This document shows, piece by piece, positions 25,351 to 35,400 of a DNA stretch of 64,000 bases; the first letter of the stretch is position 1; each line of letters opens with the position of its first letter. The notes under the pieces were generated by a model. The model worked only from the letters and a program-made list of their open reading frames with translations. It was not told where the DNA came from and did no database searches. Both the position numbers and the translations under genes were made by a program. The DNA is taken from the NCBI GenBank assembly GCA_947041165.1, contig CAMRCY010000004.1, positions 18,989 through 82,988 of the forward strand, read 5' to 3'. The DNA comes from an uncultured Deferribacteraceae bacterium. Lineage in GTDB: Bacteria; Chrysiogenota; Deferribacteres; Deferribacterales; Mucispirillaceae.

Positions 25351-26244
25351 ATGGATAAGTTTATGGAGATCGCAAAAGAGTTAGGTTTAATTATCGACAA
25401 ACCGATAGCAAACGGAAGTATTCAGAGAGTGGCAGTTGAAGGAACTAAAAAGGCTAGTGCAAAAGATGGAGCGTACTGTATTTACAACAATCCAAACGGT
25501 ACAGCTGGGTGGATCAGCAATAACAGAACTGGAGAGTATAAAACTGTATCGATATCAGGAGAGGTTAATGAGTATCAAAAAGGATTAAACACTTATAATC
25601 CAAAAGAAAACAATCTAAGACAAAATGAAAAAGCAAGTCAAGCAACTTATCTTATTACTAAAATCTTTAAAAAAGCTTTATATCATAAGTATTTATGTAC
25701 TAAAAAGATCTCGCCATACGGTGCATTAGTTGATAACTACGGTGTACTAATTATCCCTTTACAAAATATTAAAGGCGAATATCGTTCATTTCAACGCATC
25801 TATGAAGACGGCAGTAAATCGTTCTTTACAGGTGGACAGAAAAAAGAGTGTTTCTTTCTGATAGGTAAGCAGATCGATAAAGAAGTTATCATCTGTGAGG
25901 GATATTCAACGGCTACAACGATCTATCAAGCAACTAAAATCCCTACAATCGCAGCGATGGATGCAGGTAATATTGAACCAGTGGCAAAAGCAGTAAGAGA
26001 TCGATACGGCAAAGATCTAAACATAATTATTGCAGGTGATGATGATGCTTTAAGAGATGATAACCCTGGACGAAGATACGCAACTAAAGCTGCTAAATCA
26101 GTTGACGCAAGTGTTGTTTTTCCTAAGTTCACAGAACGTGAAGTTATTGATGGGCTTACAGATTTTAATGATCTGTATATTGTAAGTGATATTAAAAGAG
26201 TGAAATTGTCTTTTAAAAAGCATTGTGCTATATCAGTTGACTAA
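25351..26244 (+). CDS. Toprim-domain protein (primase-like)
   Basis: This 297-residue protein has a C-terminal Toprim domain: KEVIICEGYSTATTI near residue 178 supplies the conserved Glu, and IIAGDDDALRDD near 225 the DxD acid group. YGVLIIPLQNIKGEYRSFQR (about 130-150) matches the strand region preceding Toprim in TraC/DnaG-like plasmid primases. The helicase part and N-terminal zinc finger of larger primases are absent. It would make primers for the transferred or excised DNA strand. It lies 30 nt after promoter box 2 and 26 nt before the integrase, so the two are co-transcribed. Confidence 0.8.
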   Translation: MDKFMEIAKELGLIIDKPIANGSIQRVAVEGTKKASAKDGAYCIYNNPNGTAGWISNNRTGEYKTVSISGEVNEYQKGLNTYNPKENNLRQNEKASQATYLITKIFKKALYHKYLCTKKISPYGALVDNYGVLIIPLQNIKGEYRSFQRIYEDGSKSFFTGGQKKECFFLIGKQIDKEVIICEGYSTATTIYQATKIPTIAAMDAGNIEPVAKAVRDRYGKDLNIIIAGDDDALRDDNPGRRYATKAAKSVDASVVFPKFTEREVIDGLTDFNDLYIVSDIKRVKLSFKKHCAISVD

Positions 26245-26270
26245 ATACATACTAGAGGGGCGTTCATTTT

Positions 26271-27206
26271 ATGAAAGAATCAAATTTTGAAACAACAGTA
26301 TTAAGCAGTTTATCTGATATCGCGAACTTGTTATCATTTACAAATATCAGAGAGGTAGAGGAGCATAAAAAGACATATCTAAAAGACTATATATTAGATA
26401 AATATAAGCCATATTATATAGCAAAAGCTAAAAAAATGTCATCGATTAAAAGTGATCTTATTAGATTGAAAGCAATTCTAAGTCATCCTATATCTGAGCT
26501 AGCGATAGAAGATATTAAAACACATGATATCGAACTATTTTTGGTATCATATGAGAAAATGGGTAGAAGTAAAGCTACTATAAATCGTTATAGATCAAGG
26601 TTAAATGCTATTTTCAACCATGCAATAGTTAATGATATTATAATCAAAAACGTTGTAAAAGGAGTAAAGCAATATAAAGAACAAAGTAGAGATATTGCAT
26701 TAACTGATGAGGAGATAGAACAGGTATTAGATGAAGCTAAAAGAAGTAGAAATAAGGAGTTGTATCTTATATTAATGATTGCTTTGAATACTGGTATGAG
26801 GCGAGGAGAGATTTTGAATTTACGAAAGGATAATCTCGTTGGATTGACTATAGTTTTGTTCGATAATGAAACTAAATCAGGATATAAAAGAGTTATCCCA
26901 ATTAACAATACTTTAATAGAGCAGATTAAAATTCATTTAAGTGATATACTGTTAGATGAAAACAGGATTTTCAAATCTAAAGATATACGCACAGCATTTG
27001 ATAATGTGAAAAAAAGAACAGGATTACGACATTTTAGATTTCATGATCTAAGACGTACATTTGCAACAAAGTTGAAAGATAAAGATGTAAATCTCTATGA
27101 TTTAAAAGAGCTTTTAGGACATTGTAGTATAACGATGACAGAGAAATATCTGACATCAAGTATCTACACGTTAATGAAAGCTGTGAATAAGATAGCGTAT
27201 AGGTAG
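26271..27206 (+). CDS. int: Tyrosine recombinase (integrase)
   Basis: This 311-residue phage-type integrase has an N-terminal SAM-like core-binding domain (about 30-125) and the catalytic set Arg in TGMRRGEIL (about 177), HDLRRTF (about 258-264), LGHCSI (about 283) and Tyr in EKYLTS (about 293). It should catalyse recombination at the tRNA-Leu anticodon region. It has an AGAGGGG ribosome binding site and is co-transcribed with the Toprim gene from promoter box 2, so activation of that box would also drive recombination. No excisionase gene is evident; one of the small unknown proteins may serve. Confidence 0.93.
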   Translation: MKESNFETTVLSSLSDIANLLSFTNIREVEEHKKTYLKDYILDKYKPYYIAKAKKMSSIKSDLIRLKAILSHPISELAIEDIKTHDIELFLVSYEKMGRSKATINRYRSRLNAIFNHAIVNDIIIKNVVKGVKQYKEQSRDIALTDEEIEQVLDEAKRSRNKELYLILMIALNTGMRRGEILNLRKDNLVGLTIVLFDNETKSGYKRVIPINNTLIEQIKIHLSDILLDENRIFKSKDIRTAFDNVKKRTGLRHFRFHDLRRTFATKLKDKDVNLYDLKELLGHCSITMTEKYLTSSIYTLMKAVNKIAYR

Positions 27207-27322
27207 ATAGGTTTATTCACAAGTAATAAAGCTCAAAAAGTTTGTGTTATTAACTAGTTAGATAAAGTTGCTTAATAAGTAATCAGACTGTATAGGGTTG
27301 ATAATTAATATGTTCTCAAAAT

Positions 27323-27360
27323 AATAGCACTACTTTGTAATAAGGTAGTGTTATTTTATT
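27323..27360 (+). terminator. Terminator after the integrase
   Basis: AATAGCACTAC and GTAGTGTTATT pair with one mismatch around a 12-nt loop and are followed by TTATT. It ends the Toprim-integrase unit. The rest of the 27207-27470 gap shows no gene. Confidence 0.75.
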
Positions 27361-27470
27361 ATAACATACAGTTTTTAACTATAAAACATTAAGTTATTTA
27401 TTGTTTTTATTCTTCCAGAATTCTTAAATGTAAAGCCTCTTATCAGCACAAATAACACTAATTTATAGAT

Positions 27471-28451
27471 TTAATCCTTTCTTTGCATTGCAGAAATAAA
27501 ATCACTAAACCCAGAGCTCATCATATCCTCAAGCGAAATACCTTTTCTGTCAGAAACTGCATCCATAAAGGATTGTATCCCTATTTGAATGAGTTTAACC
27601 ATTTGTATTTCTTCAACATGATTTTTTGTGTGCACAGGATCGTCAAGACTCTTAATCATTTCTCGTATTTCAGTTTCTTTTATTTTCCAATATTTAATAT
27701 ATTCGTTTTGCCCTGCTAGAGAATACAAATCAACTCCAATTGGTATATCTACAGAATCACCATAGTACTGCTTATCATTCTCAGTAATAATAACAAACAA
27801 CAGTTTCTCAATATACTTTCTGTCTCGCATCATCTCTACCATTTCATACATACAGTTAATAGATTTTAAATACTGGTCACTAATAATTACAACGATAAAG
27901 TCATGATCCCCTATTGACTGCATAAACATTGAAAGGCTTTCCTTGTACCTGACATCACGTATGTCTCTAGATATTTTAATCCACCTTACTCTATCAATAA
28001 GCTCCTTCTCTATTATATTTAAAATAGGAGAATCTTTTTGACAATATGACATAAAAACAGTCTTAGTAATCATAAGTTCTGGTTGCTGATTCGATATATT
28101 AAAAACGAAAGCACTGTTATTAACCTTTACTACCTCTTTATTTTCCTTAATACATACGTATTCTAATTTATGATTTTCTTCTATCTCAAATTTACCGAAT
28201 TGAATATCCACATGAGCATCTAACATACCTCTAATTATAGTTTCTTGTTCAATAACATTAAATGCCGAGTTCTTAAGATGCAAGTGGTTACCATCATCCT
28301 TAACTCCGAATAGGATTATTCCTCCAGTTGTGTTTGAAAAAGCAGATATATATTTAGCAATTAACTCATTGGATTCTACTGGATGAAGATATACAATATT
28401 GTCTCTATTATTATTATCTATTTTTGATTTTATACACTCACGTATTTCCAT
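27471..28451 (-). CDS. AlbA_2 (Schlafen-type) plus TIR-domain protein, probable defence effector
   Basis: Residues 10-115 match the AlbA_2/Schlafen-AlbA domain: ESNELIAKYISAFSNTTGGI at 26-45 and ILFGVKDDG at 46-54. Residues 130-235 form a TIR domain with VFMSYCQKD at 132-140 and the S-x-x-C-x-x-E motif at 197-203; Glu203 is the expected catalytic residue, so NAD+ cleavage is plausible. AlbA_2 domains bind nucleic acid or act in signalling. The gene starts 15 nt after the stop of the GHKL-ATPase, so the two form a sensor-effector operon, probably acting by abortive infection. Domain calls are solid; the phage role is inference. Confidence 0.82.
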   Translation of the reverse strand: MEIRECIKSKIDNNNRDNIVYLHPVESNELIAKYISAFSNTTGGIILFGVKDDGNHLHLKNSAFNVIEQETIIRGMLDAHVDIQFGKFEIEENHKLEYVCIKENKEVVKVNNSAFVFNISNQQPELMITKTVFMSYCQKDSPILNIIEKELIDRVRWIKISRDIRDVRYKESLSMFMQSIGDHDFIVVIISDQYLKSINCMYEMVEMMRDRKYIEKLLFVIITENDKQYYGDSVDIPIGVDLYSLAGQNEYIKYWKIKETEIREMIKSLDDPVHTKNHVEEIQMVKLIQIGIQSFMDAVSDRKGISLEDMMSSGFSDFISAMQRKD

Positions 28452-28466
28452 AAAAATATACTCCTT

Positions 28467-30953
28467 TTATACTAAATTATTTGAAAGCTTTTTCAGTGGA
28501 ATAGCTGTCAGTCCTGTAGTTTTTATAATATCTCTTAAAGTGATCTCTCGAATAAATCCTTTCCCATCATCTGTCCATAATTCATACCTATTATCATCTA
28601 AAGCTTCTATTTCTGCATCCTCATAAAAGATAATTTTCTCATCATCACTTGGTCTAATAACTATTCTTAACACTCGGTCATCACGATTAGCTTGAAATAC
28701 AGTCTTTGAGTATTGATTCGCTTTCCATAATTCCAAAGAAGAATCTACTGTATACTTACTACTCTTATTTAAATAATCATATACATTACTAATAGACCTA
28801 TCTATTAGTAACTCTATTTTTTCTTTTGCATATATTGACTTTGATGAACTGTGTTGAAATGATTGTAAAACCTCTTTCGATAAGGACTGCTCTCCTGTTT
28901 CTAGCATGTTCAGTAATAGAGCAGAGTTATCGAGGAGTATGTTTATTTGCTCTTGATTTATACCATATTTATTCATTGTACTTTCTACAGTATCTGCAAA
29001 CTCAAGCCTTCTAAGAGTTTCTTCATTATTAGAAAGAAGATGGCGACGGTCATAAGTATCATTAAACAAAGCCTTAGCTTCCTCTTTATTTTTTTCAAAC
29101 CACACTGTAAGAGTATTGAATGAACTTTGAATTGCATGTTCTCGGTTGGTTGTTCCTGCATTTTCTAAATAAAGTTGCTTACGAATTAATTCAGATATGA
29201 AATTTGCAATATCTTTATTATTATAAGATTCAAGCTGAATACTTTCTAATAATACTATTTCTTTATGTAAAAGTTGTTTTTTAATGTCATTACCTAATGA
29301 TGTTAAAATTTCTTTCAATACATCATCAATACCATTATCTTTTTTTAACTTATTTATTTCGATGAATTCGTCTTTTTGGTTCGGAACAATTGCCTGAAGC
29401 CGAAACTCTTGATTACCCATGCTACGAATCCTTAAATCATACAGATTATTTAACCATGTAAACTTAATCGCCTTATCTAGTAACAGATCATCAATTGAGC
29501 TTAACTGACCACCTATAGTTAGAAACTGATCATATAGATCTTTCAATGTCACCTTATTGCTAGGTGATATCTTCGACCAATACTTATAAGTTTCTTTTGT
29601 CGGGAGCTTTACGCTGAAGTTAATCTTATTTAATAACTCCCACAATTCATCCGTTAGTTCATTCGTAGACATATATGGAATAATAATATTGCTCTCTTCT
29701 TGCATGCCATTCATTCTATATAAACTCTCCTTAACTAAGTTTTGATCTTTATCTAGCGTATCTACTAGTGGCAATATTTTGTAAATGTTTACAATTTTAT
29801 TTAATATTTTTTTTTCCAATGAAGAGGCGTGTTCATTATAAATACCGCATAAATGATAGAGATTATTCCAGTTTTGACAAGAAATGTAATTTAACATCTT
29901 TTGGTACAAGAGTATTGCTGTTGAAAATATACCATCGTTAATAGTTGAACCTTCTAGAATGCCATTTCTTTCTTGCCTTACTTCAAAATTCGGGCTATTT
30001 AGAATAATCGGAAAGCTAAATTTTTCCGTACCCACTAATGGAAAAGTGCAAAATAGCTTAGGCATATTGCTAGATGACAAAATAGAATATTGACCTTCAT
30101 TACACTCTATCAATGTTGCAATTGATACTCCATTTTCTATATCCGTACATACCAAAACATTAATTGTTTTAGTTTGATCATTATCCACCTTTGTTATACT
30201 AAATATTTCCAATCCATCTGTAAGAATCTTTGGAGTTCTATCAAAAATATATTTAACACCATTCCAATTCACTTCTTTGATTGTTTTAGAGAATACAAAT
30301 ACAAAAGGTATTAAGCTATTAAGTGCATTATATCCATAATTTATAGCATCCTTAACTTCCAAACATTCAGGTGTTGGTAATATGTATTTAAAAGATGTTG
30401 TTATCATATCTAAATTAGATGGAGGAGCAATATCCTGACTTTGATTTGTCATCTCAGCTTGTTGTATAGCATTAAGGATAGACTCTCTGATAGCTTCTTC
30501 TCCAATTCCGCTACGGTCAAGCATACAAGACATAGCTTTATAATTATTTGAATCCTTATACTTATGGAATATTCCATTAATCATTATCATTTTAGAGATT
30601 AAATGAGTAGACATAAATCCAGTCCCATACTTTCCTATTTTTTTGTCTTCATCTGTTCTTTTAGATGAAATTTGCGTTATTAAATCTAATAAATCACTAT
30701 GTGTAAATACTTTACCATTATGGGAAAAGAGAAGTTCTGCTTCATTAAGTTCTATTGTAATAATTATGCCACCAGTATTTTCACAATCCTTTGCGTTTTG
30801 CATTAACTCCCAAATCCAACGTCTTTGCATTATCTCTTTATCGCTATCATTCGCACCATTCAACTCTGTTATTTTGGTTAAAATTGAATTGAGAGCAGCA
30901 TCAATGGTTTTTTTACGATAAATATCAGCTTCAGTATCCATATCTAGTTCCAT
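28467..30953 (-). CDS. GHKL (HSP90/sacsin-like) ATPase, probable defence sensor
   Basis: This 828-residue protein starts with a GHKL ATP-binding fold: N-box WELMQNAKD at 48-56 (Glu49, Asn53), G1 box HNGK at 78-81 and G2 box GKYGTG at 107-112. The closest pattern is the sacsin/HSP90-like ATPase group seen in bacterial conflict systems. A second domain of HSP90 type probably occupies about 200-360; the rest is long, helical and unassigned. It is the first gene of the two-gene leftward operon at the right end of the element. It may detect infection by ATP-dependent conformational change and release the TIR effector downstream. Confidence 0.8.
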   Translation of the reverse strand: MELDMDTEADIYRKKTIDAALNSILTKITELNGANDSDKEIMQRRWIWELMQNAKDCENTGGIIITIELNEAELLFSHNGKVFTHSDLLDLITQISSKRTDEDKKIGKYGTGFMSTHLISKMIMINGIFHKYKDSNNYKAMSCMLDRSGIGEEAIRESILNAIQQAEMTNQSQDIAPPSNLDMITTSFKYILPTPECLEVKDAINYGYNALNSLIPFVFVFSKTIKEVNWNGVKYIFDRTPKILTDGLEIFSITKVDNDQTKTINVLVCTDIENGVSIATLIECNEGQYSILSSSNMPKLFCTFPLVGTEKFSFPIILNSPNFEVRQERNGILEGSTINDGIFSTAILLYQKMLNYISCQNWNNLYHLCGIYNEHASSLEKKILNKIVNIYKILPLVDTLDKDQNLVKESLYRMNGMQEESNIIIPYMSTNELTDELWELLNKINFSVKLPTKETYKYWSKISPSNKVTLKDLYDQFLTIGGQLSSIDDLLLDKAIKFTWLNNLYDLRIRSMGNQEFRLQAIVPNQKDEFIEINKLKKDNGIDDVLKEILTSLGNDIKKQLLHKEIVLLESIQLESYNNKDIANFISELIRKQLYLENAGTTNREHAIQSSFNTLTVWFEKNKEEAKALFNDTYDRRHLLSNNEETLRRLEFADTVESTMNKYGINQEQINILLDNSALLLNMLETGEQSLSKEVLQSFQHSSSKSIYAKEKIELLIDRSISNVYDYLNKSSKYTVDSSLELWKANQYSKTVFQANRDDRVLRIVIRPSDDEKIIFYEDAEIEALDDNRYELWTDDGKGFIREITLRDIIKTTGLTAIPLKKLSNNLV

Positions 30954-31130
30954 CCTATTTTAATGTTTTTCTATGTTCTAATTATTTGACAAATATATTC
31001 TTTTACGATAAACCTCTCTAAAACAAAGATAGGTTTGTACATAATAAAGTATTGAACTTATAACCCATTTCAATTTTATATTATATAAAATCAATTTATA
31101 TTCTATTTTAACTTCAGTATAACTAATCTA

Positions 31131-31160
31131 TTGACAATTATCTGCCGATATGAGTAATAT
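31131..31160 (+). promoter_or_regulatory. Outward-facing promoter at the right end
   Basis: TTGACA at 31131-31136, an 18-nt spacer and TAATAT at 31155-31160, pointing out of the element through attR. The strong ribosome binding site GGAGGGG at 31180-31186 follows. In the integrated state it reads into the chromosome; in a circle it would read into the sigma-like gene at 2337. Confidence 0.7.
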
Positions 31161-31192
31161 ATGAATGAAATATGCTTATGGAGGGGTTTTAA

Positions 31193-31369
31193 ATGTTTAT
31201 TGAAAATGATTTTGAATTGAATGACTTTTTACATACACTGGATTTTAAATCCCTTGCGTCTACCTTTTCCGCCACTCGGGCTGATTTTATATTCTTTGCA
31301 GAGAAATATAATTGCATATTCTCACTTATTTGTCAAGACAATAAAATAAATTCAATATTTTATATATAA
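31193..31369 (+). CDS. 58-codon ORF spanning attR
   Basis: ATG 31193 lies 6 nt after GGAGGGG. The first 34 codons lie in the element and the att core; the last 24 lie in chromosomal DNA. Joining the ends at the core would also give 58 codons, with the last 24 read from 2266-2337 and the TGA at 2338-2340 overlapping the ATG at 2337. Within the core the frame is antisense to the tRNA-Leu 5' half. The protein shows no family. Its value may lie in translation coupling more than in its product. The frame and overlap are seen directly; expression is inferred. Confidence 0.55.
   Translation: MFIENDFELNDFLHTLDFKSLASTFSATRADFIFFAEKYNCIFSLICQDNKINSIFYI
31240..31281 (-). pseudogene. Displaced 5' half of tRNA-Leu
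   Basis: Nucleotides 1-42 of tRNA-Leu(UAA), cut at the anticodon stem, left at the right junction when the element integrated. It still has the original promoter upstream (31305-31336), so a truncated tRNA leader may be transcribed leftward into the element. Confidence 0.88.
31240..31294. repeat. attR, 55-bp direct repeat
   Basis: Perfect copy of 2211-2265. The base on its left side (31239) and right side (31295) differ from those of attL, which fixes the repeat limits. Confidence 0.93.
31305..31336 (-). promoter_or_regulatory. Original tRNA-Leu promoter, now facing the element
   Basis: Reverse-strand TTGACA (31336-31331), 20 nt, then TATATT (31310-31305). It now transcribes the 42-nt tRNA fragment and could continue to the GHKL-ATPase gene starting at 30953, as I see no terminator in between. 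Confidence 0.55.
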
Positions 31370-31754
31370 AGTTATCTACTTGCAAATCCTCTGCTAAACA
31401 TACAATACCCCCCCCTGCTCTGCTAATAGTAAGTTGTTTCACCAATATTGTTATACAAGTATAATAACCGTATCGACTATTATATTATCAATACTCTAAT
31501 CTCCACATATAAATGCCATGAATGTAATTGAAACTATAACTAACTTTAAACCATTTCTAAACATATCATTTATACTTTTTCCACTTTAAATTCTTTAAAA
31601 CCTTTAATGCTATTTTAAAACACATAATACGTACACATATATAATCACCTGAACTTTTGCTTAAATGTTTGCACATAGTTTCAATAAGCGAATGGATCTT
31701 GATAATGAATATACCTGAAATATTTTTATATCGTATATATACTATTACAAAAAT
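31370..31754. other. Chromosomal intergenic DNA, no gene seen
   Basis: AT-rich, no ORF with support. It contains a run of eight Cs at 31408-31415, unusual in this base composition but not inside a gene. Confidence 0.5.
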
Positions 31755-31780
31755 AAGGAAGAGATTTTACTCTCTTCCTT
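31755..31780 (-). terminator. Terminator of the first molybdoenzyme operon
   Basis: AAGGAAGAGA and TCTCTTCCTT form a perfect 10-bp stem with a 6-nt loop. On the reverse strand it is followed by ATTTTTG. An identical hairpin lies at 36484-36509. Confidence 0.92.
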
Positions 31781-31820
31781 ACAAATGAAACTACTACTAA
31801 ATTGGACTTCTCTACTTCTG

Positions 31821-32471
31821 CTAAATACGGTACGTAGGTGATTTATGAATTTTAGTTTTTATACTCTTTTTCCTAACTAATAATGCTGGTTTGGTATCTG
31901 TCTGATTATTCTCATACATATACGGAAAATCAGTTGGATTTAAACGAACTGCATCTGGATATTTTGCTTGTAAATCTTCGATTTTACCAAAATCTAACGC
32001 TCTACCTACACACGATAATACACATGTTGGTTTACCCTCATCTTTCAGTCTATCTTGACACATATCACATTTTTGCATAGGATGCTGAACTTTCCAACCC
32101 GTTAAAGCGTTAGGCTCTTGCTTCTCTTCTGCGATCTTTGGTTTTGCAAACGGACAAGCCATAATACATGCTTCTAATCCTTCACACTTATTTCTATCAA
32201 CCGTAACTATTCCATCATCTGACTTGCTAATAGCATTAAGTGAACACGCTGTTAAACACGCTGGATCTTCACAATGATTACAACTCATTGAAAATGGTGC
32301 AATAAGATCTTCTGATACTTCATACGCAAACTGCTTACGCCACGCCACAGGACCTGGTGCTACTTGGTTCCAATCTTTACAAGCAACTGTACACGCATTG
32401 CACGACATACATCTTGTTTGATCAAAATAAAACCCTAACTGTATTTTTGTAATTTTTTCCACTTTTATCAC
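31821..32471 (-). CDS. DmsB-like 4Fe-4S electron-transfer subunit, copy 1
   Basis: This 216-residue protein has the four Cys clusters of the DmsB family: CMSCNACTVAC near 20-30, CNHCEDPACLTAC near 65-77, CEGLEACIMAC near 97-107 and KCDMC...PTCVLSC near 136-158. These bind four [4Fe-4S] clusters. It passes electrons to the molybdenum subunit encoded 3 nt upstream. No signal peptide is present, so it is probably exported with its Tat-bearing partner. No DmsC-type membrane anchor gene follows, so the quinol link is unknown. Confidence 0.9.
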   Translation of the reverse strand: MIKVEKITKIQLGFYFDQTRCMSCNACTVACKDWNQVAPGPVAWRKQFAYEVSEDLIAPFSMSCNHCEDPACLTACSLNAISKSDDGIVTVDRNKCEGLEACIMACPFAKPKIAEEKQEPNALTGWKVQHPMQKCDMCQDRLKDEGKPTCVLSCVGRALDFGKIEDLQAKYPDAVRLNPTDFPYMYENNQTDTKPALLVRKKSIKTKIHKSPTYRI

Positions 32472-32474
32472 CTC

Positions 32475-35400
32475 TTATACGAACAACGTGTCTTTTCTAA
32501 CTTTTACATACGCAAACTGCTGAGAATTACCATTATCTAAACGTGATGGTTTCGACGACATTAATGTGTTCGCACAACCACCATCATCTATTCCATCTAT
32601 CGGATTAGGATCGTACCAACCACCTTGGTGTAGATTTATATGTCCACGTACACAACGTTTAGTTAAACGTGCTATTACTCTAACAGCACCGATCGGATTT
32701 TCTACAACGATTAAATCGTTTTCAGCAATCCCTCTATCTGCTGCATCTTGATCGTTTATCCATATCTCATGCCACGAAGCCGTCTTCATATCTTTCTTAT
32801 ATACAGCAGAACTTATCATCGGTGATATCGGAGCTGTTGCACCTTCTATATGGCGTTCAGGCATCACTGCATACTCTTTCCAGTCGTTACCCGAACCGTA
32901 ATCACCACCTTTTGTTCTGTGATTTAACTCTCTTAATAACGGATTCTCTGCATGACTTGAGTGAACACGATATCTATCATGAGTAGTACTTAATGTTAAA
33001 CCTTTATATTTGCTTAAATCATTTTCAGGTATACCAGGCTTAACAACTTTACCAGACGCATCCTTAATTGGAAATACTCCATAAGACTCATTAAAACTAT
33101 CTCTAAAATCTAGATACATAGGGATAGGATATATTATCGGATCACCTTCATAATCTTTATTCGTCTGTCCTCTTTGCTCTTTAGGTAACCAACCATGCCA
33201 CTTAGAGTAACGACGTTCGTAATCCCATACCATCGTATTATTATATACATGAAATCTGCCTGAAAGTTCTGGACGTGTACCATCTCCCCACTCTGCTATA
33301 TTATTCTCGCCACTACCCCAATCTCGTACTACAACAATAGCATTATTACCACCACTATTTTCAACAAAATCAGCGTGTTCATTACTTCCTTGATTCTCAG
33401 GGCGTTTTGCTGGTGGAACTATTCGGGTGTTCAATGTGTCATTAAATATAAATGGAGTTGTTGAAAGATCCACAGTTTTTTCTAAATATTTATCTAAATT
33501 TATTCTCAACTTCGCACCAAATGCTCCTTTACTTACATCAGTAATCGTAGGTTCTGGTTGATTTACTCGTGGACGATATTGATTAGCAAAAACTTCATCT
33601 CGTGACATACCGTAAAATCTTGAAGCAGGTGATGCTATTGCCTTATCTACTATATCTAAAGATAATACATCTGATGATTGGTATGCTTTAGATGTTGCAT
33701 TTGTACCGACATATTTTAAATGTGAATTGGCTACAGTAACTCCATTAAAATCACCTAACTCTACTTGAGCTTTATATGCTTCATAAGCAAATCTCCAACC
33801 ATCTTTTGCTTCACCAGGTAATTTTGATACAGGTGGTCTATAAATTTTTTCACCACCTATATCTTTCCAATCGCCAGCTTCTAAAGATACTGCAGATGCA
33901 AATATATAATCTGAATGTCTTGCAGTAGGCGATAAATAGATATCAAATGTAGCTAAACAAAATGTATCTGGATTCGTTGCATCACCACTTATAGGCAAGC
34001 ACTTATACATCTCTGCACTATCATTAGTATTCGAGTGTTGGTTTAATTGTATCCCACCACCATCGTTAATAATCATTCTTGTACCTGCAAATTTTTGAGT
34101 ATTCGCTGCCTTGCCATCGAACTCATAATAATCTAAACCGTTATCAGGAAAAGTAGTTGGAAAACCTCCTGTAGGTCCTAAGTTAGTTGGATAGTTATAT
34201 ACTAAGGCTGCTTTTGTAGCACCATCATCGTTTACATATCTTGTTATACCGTCCCACTCAGGAATATGTTTACCTGTATAACCTTTCTCTTTTAACACAT
34301 CATGAAATGCTATTTTTATACCATTAAACCATTCTTTAACCGACATTGTTGCAGCCATTTTAGGATCAGTATATAAAGCTGGTCTGCCTGTTGGAATTGC
34401 ACTACTTCCATCTAAATAATCTGTCTTTAAACCTATTTTACCGCTATCCTTAACACCAACTCCAAATACACCAACAAACATACCTTCGCCGTGTAAACCG
34501 AATGTTTTTGTTACACACAACAAACTTGCTAATGTAAACATACTTATTACACCGTTATCTTGTTTCTGTATTCCACCACTAAAATCACTAAATATCGGGT
34601 GTTGTGCTGGATCGCAATACATTTTTGCTAATTCTTTTATAGTCTCAGCAGGTGTACCACAGATAACTGATGCCCACTCTGGAGTTTTTGGAGAATTCAT
34701 GTCTTGCTTATAATAATATTTTGAATCAGCTTTTGACGGATATGAACAAGTTGATAAATTTCTTGTTCTATCTTTACTCTCCACCTGAACTGTTGAAAAC
34801 TGTGTAGCTGTATAGTTCTTAGATTTATTATAATTTAGCTTTGTTAATCTATCATCACTACCCATTACATACGCTGATAATGACTTTCCTGCTGGAACTT
34901 CATCAACTTTTGTATATCCTGCATCACCTGGATCTGTTAACTTAATAACACCTGATGTTTTATGTACCCAATAAGCTGGTGAATCAAAAAATCCGTAAAC
35001 CATCGTATCTAGATACTCTAGATCTAACCATGGTTTTGACATTATCTTACCGTCTGCGTCAACTGTGTTAATAATCATCTCATAAAACATACCCATGATT
35101 AAAGCTGAATCTGTATAATTTCTTAACTGTACCCAATCTGTTGCACAAGTTACACCTGTATCTACAAACTCTGGCCCAATGAAATAAACCTTACTCTCTG
35201 GACGTCTTTCCTTCATCTTCTCTATAGCTCTAATATACGCCCATGCAGATGAGTTATTCGTCGATAGAATATTCGATCCCCAAGAAACAACATTTTTAAC
35301 AACACTCGCAATCGCTGGGAACTGATAACCAACTGAACGAAACTCTGATGATGTGTCTGATGCCCACATACTTGGATGTCCTGTTAATTTATACGCATAT

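Larger units (their letters stand above)
2211..31294. mobile_element. Integrated element of about 29 kb in tRNA-Leu (degenerate ICE or satellite)
   Basis: The segment is bounded by a perfect 55-bp direct repeat (2211-2265 and 31240-31294) taken from the 5' half and leader of tRNA-Leu(UAA). It carries a tyrosine recombinase, a Toprim protein, ParM with a partner, a ParB-like protein, TraF, TraH and TraN, part of a TraD-like coupling protein, and three cargo blocks. I find no relaxase and no VirB4/TraC, TraB, TraG, TraU or pilin gene inside, so self-transfer is unlikely. Mobilisation by a full sister element is plausible. Four copies of one promoter box tie the operons together. Boundaries are read directly from the sequence; the satellite idea is inference. 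Confidence 0.9.

Noticed and set aside
31408..31415. Poly-C tract as a phase-variation switch
   Set aside because: It is only eight Cs long, and no gene or clear promoter overlaps it.
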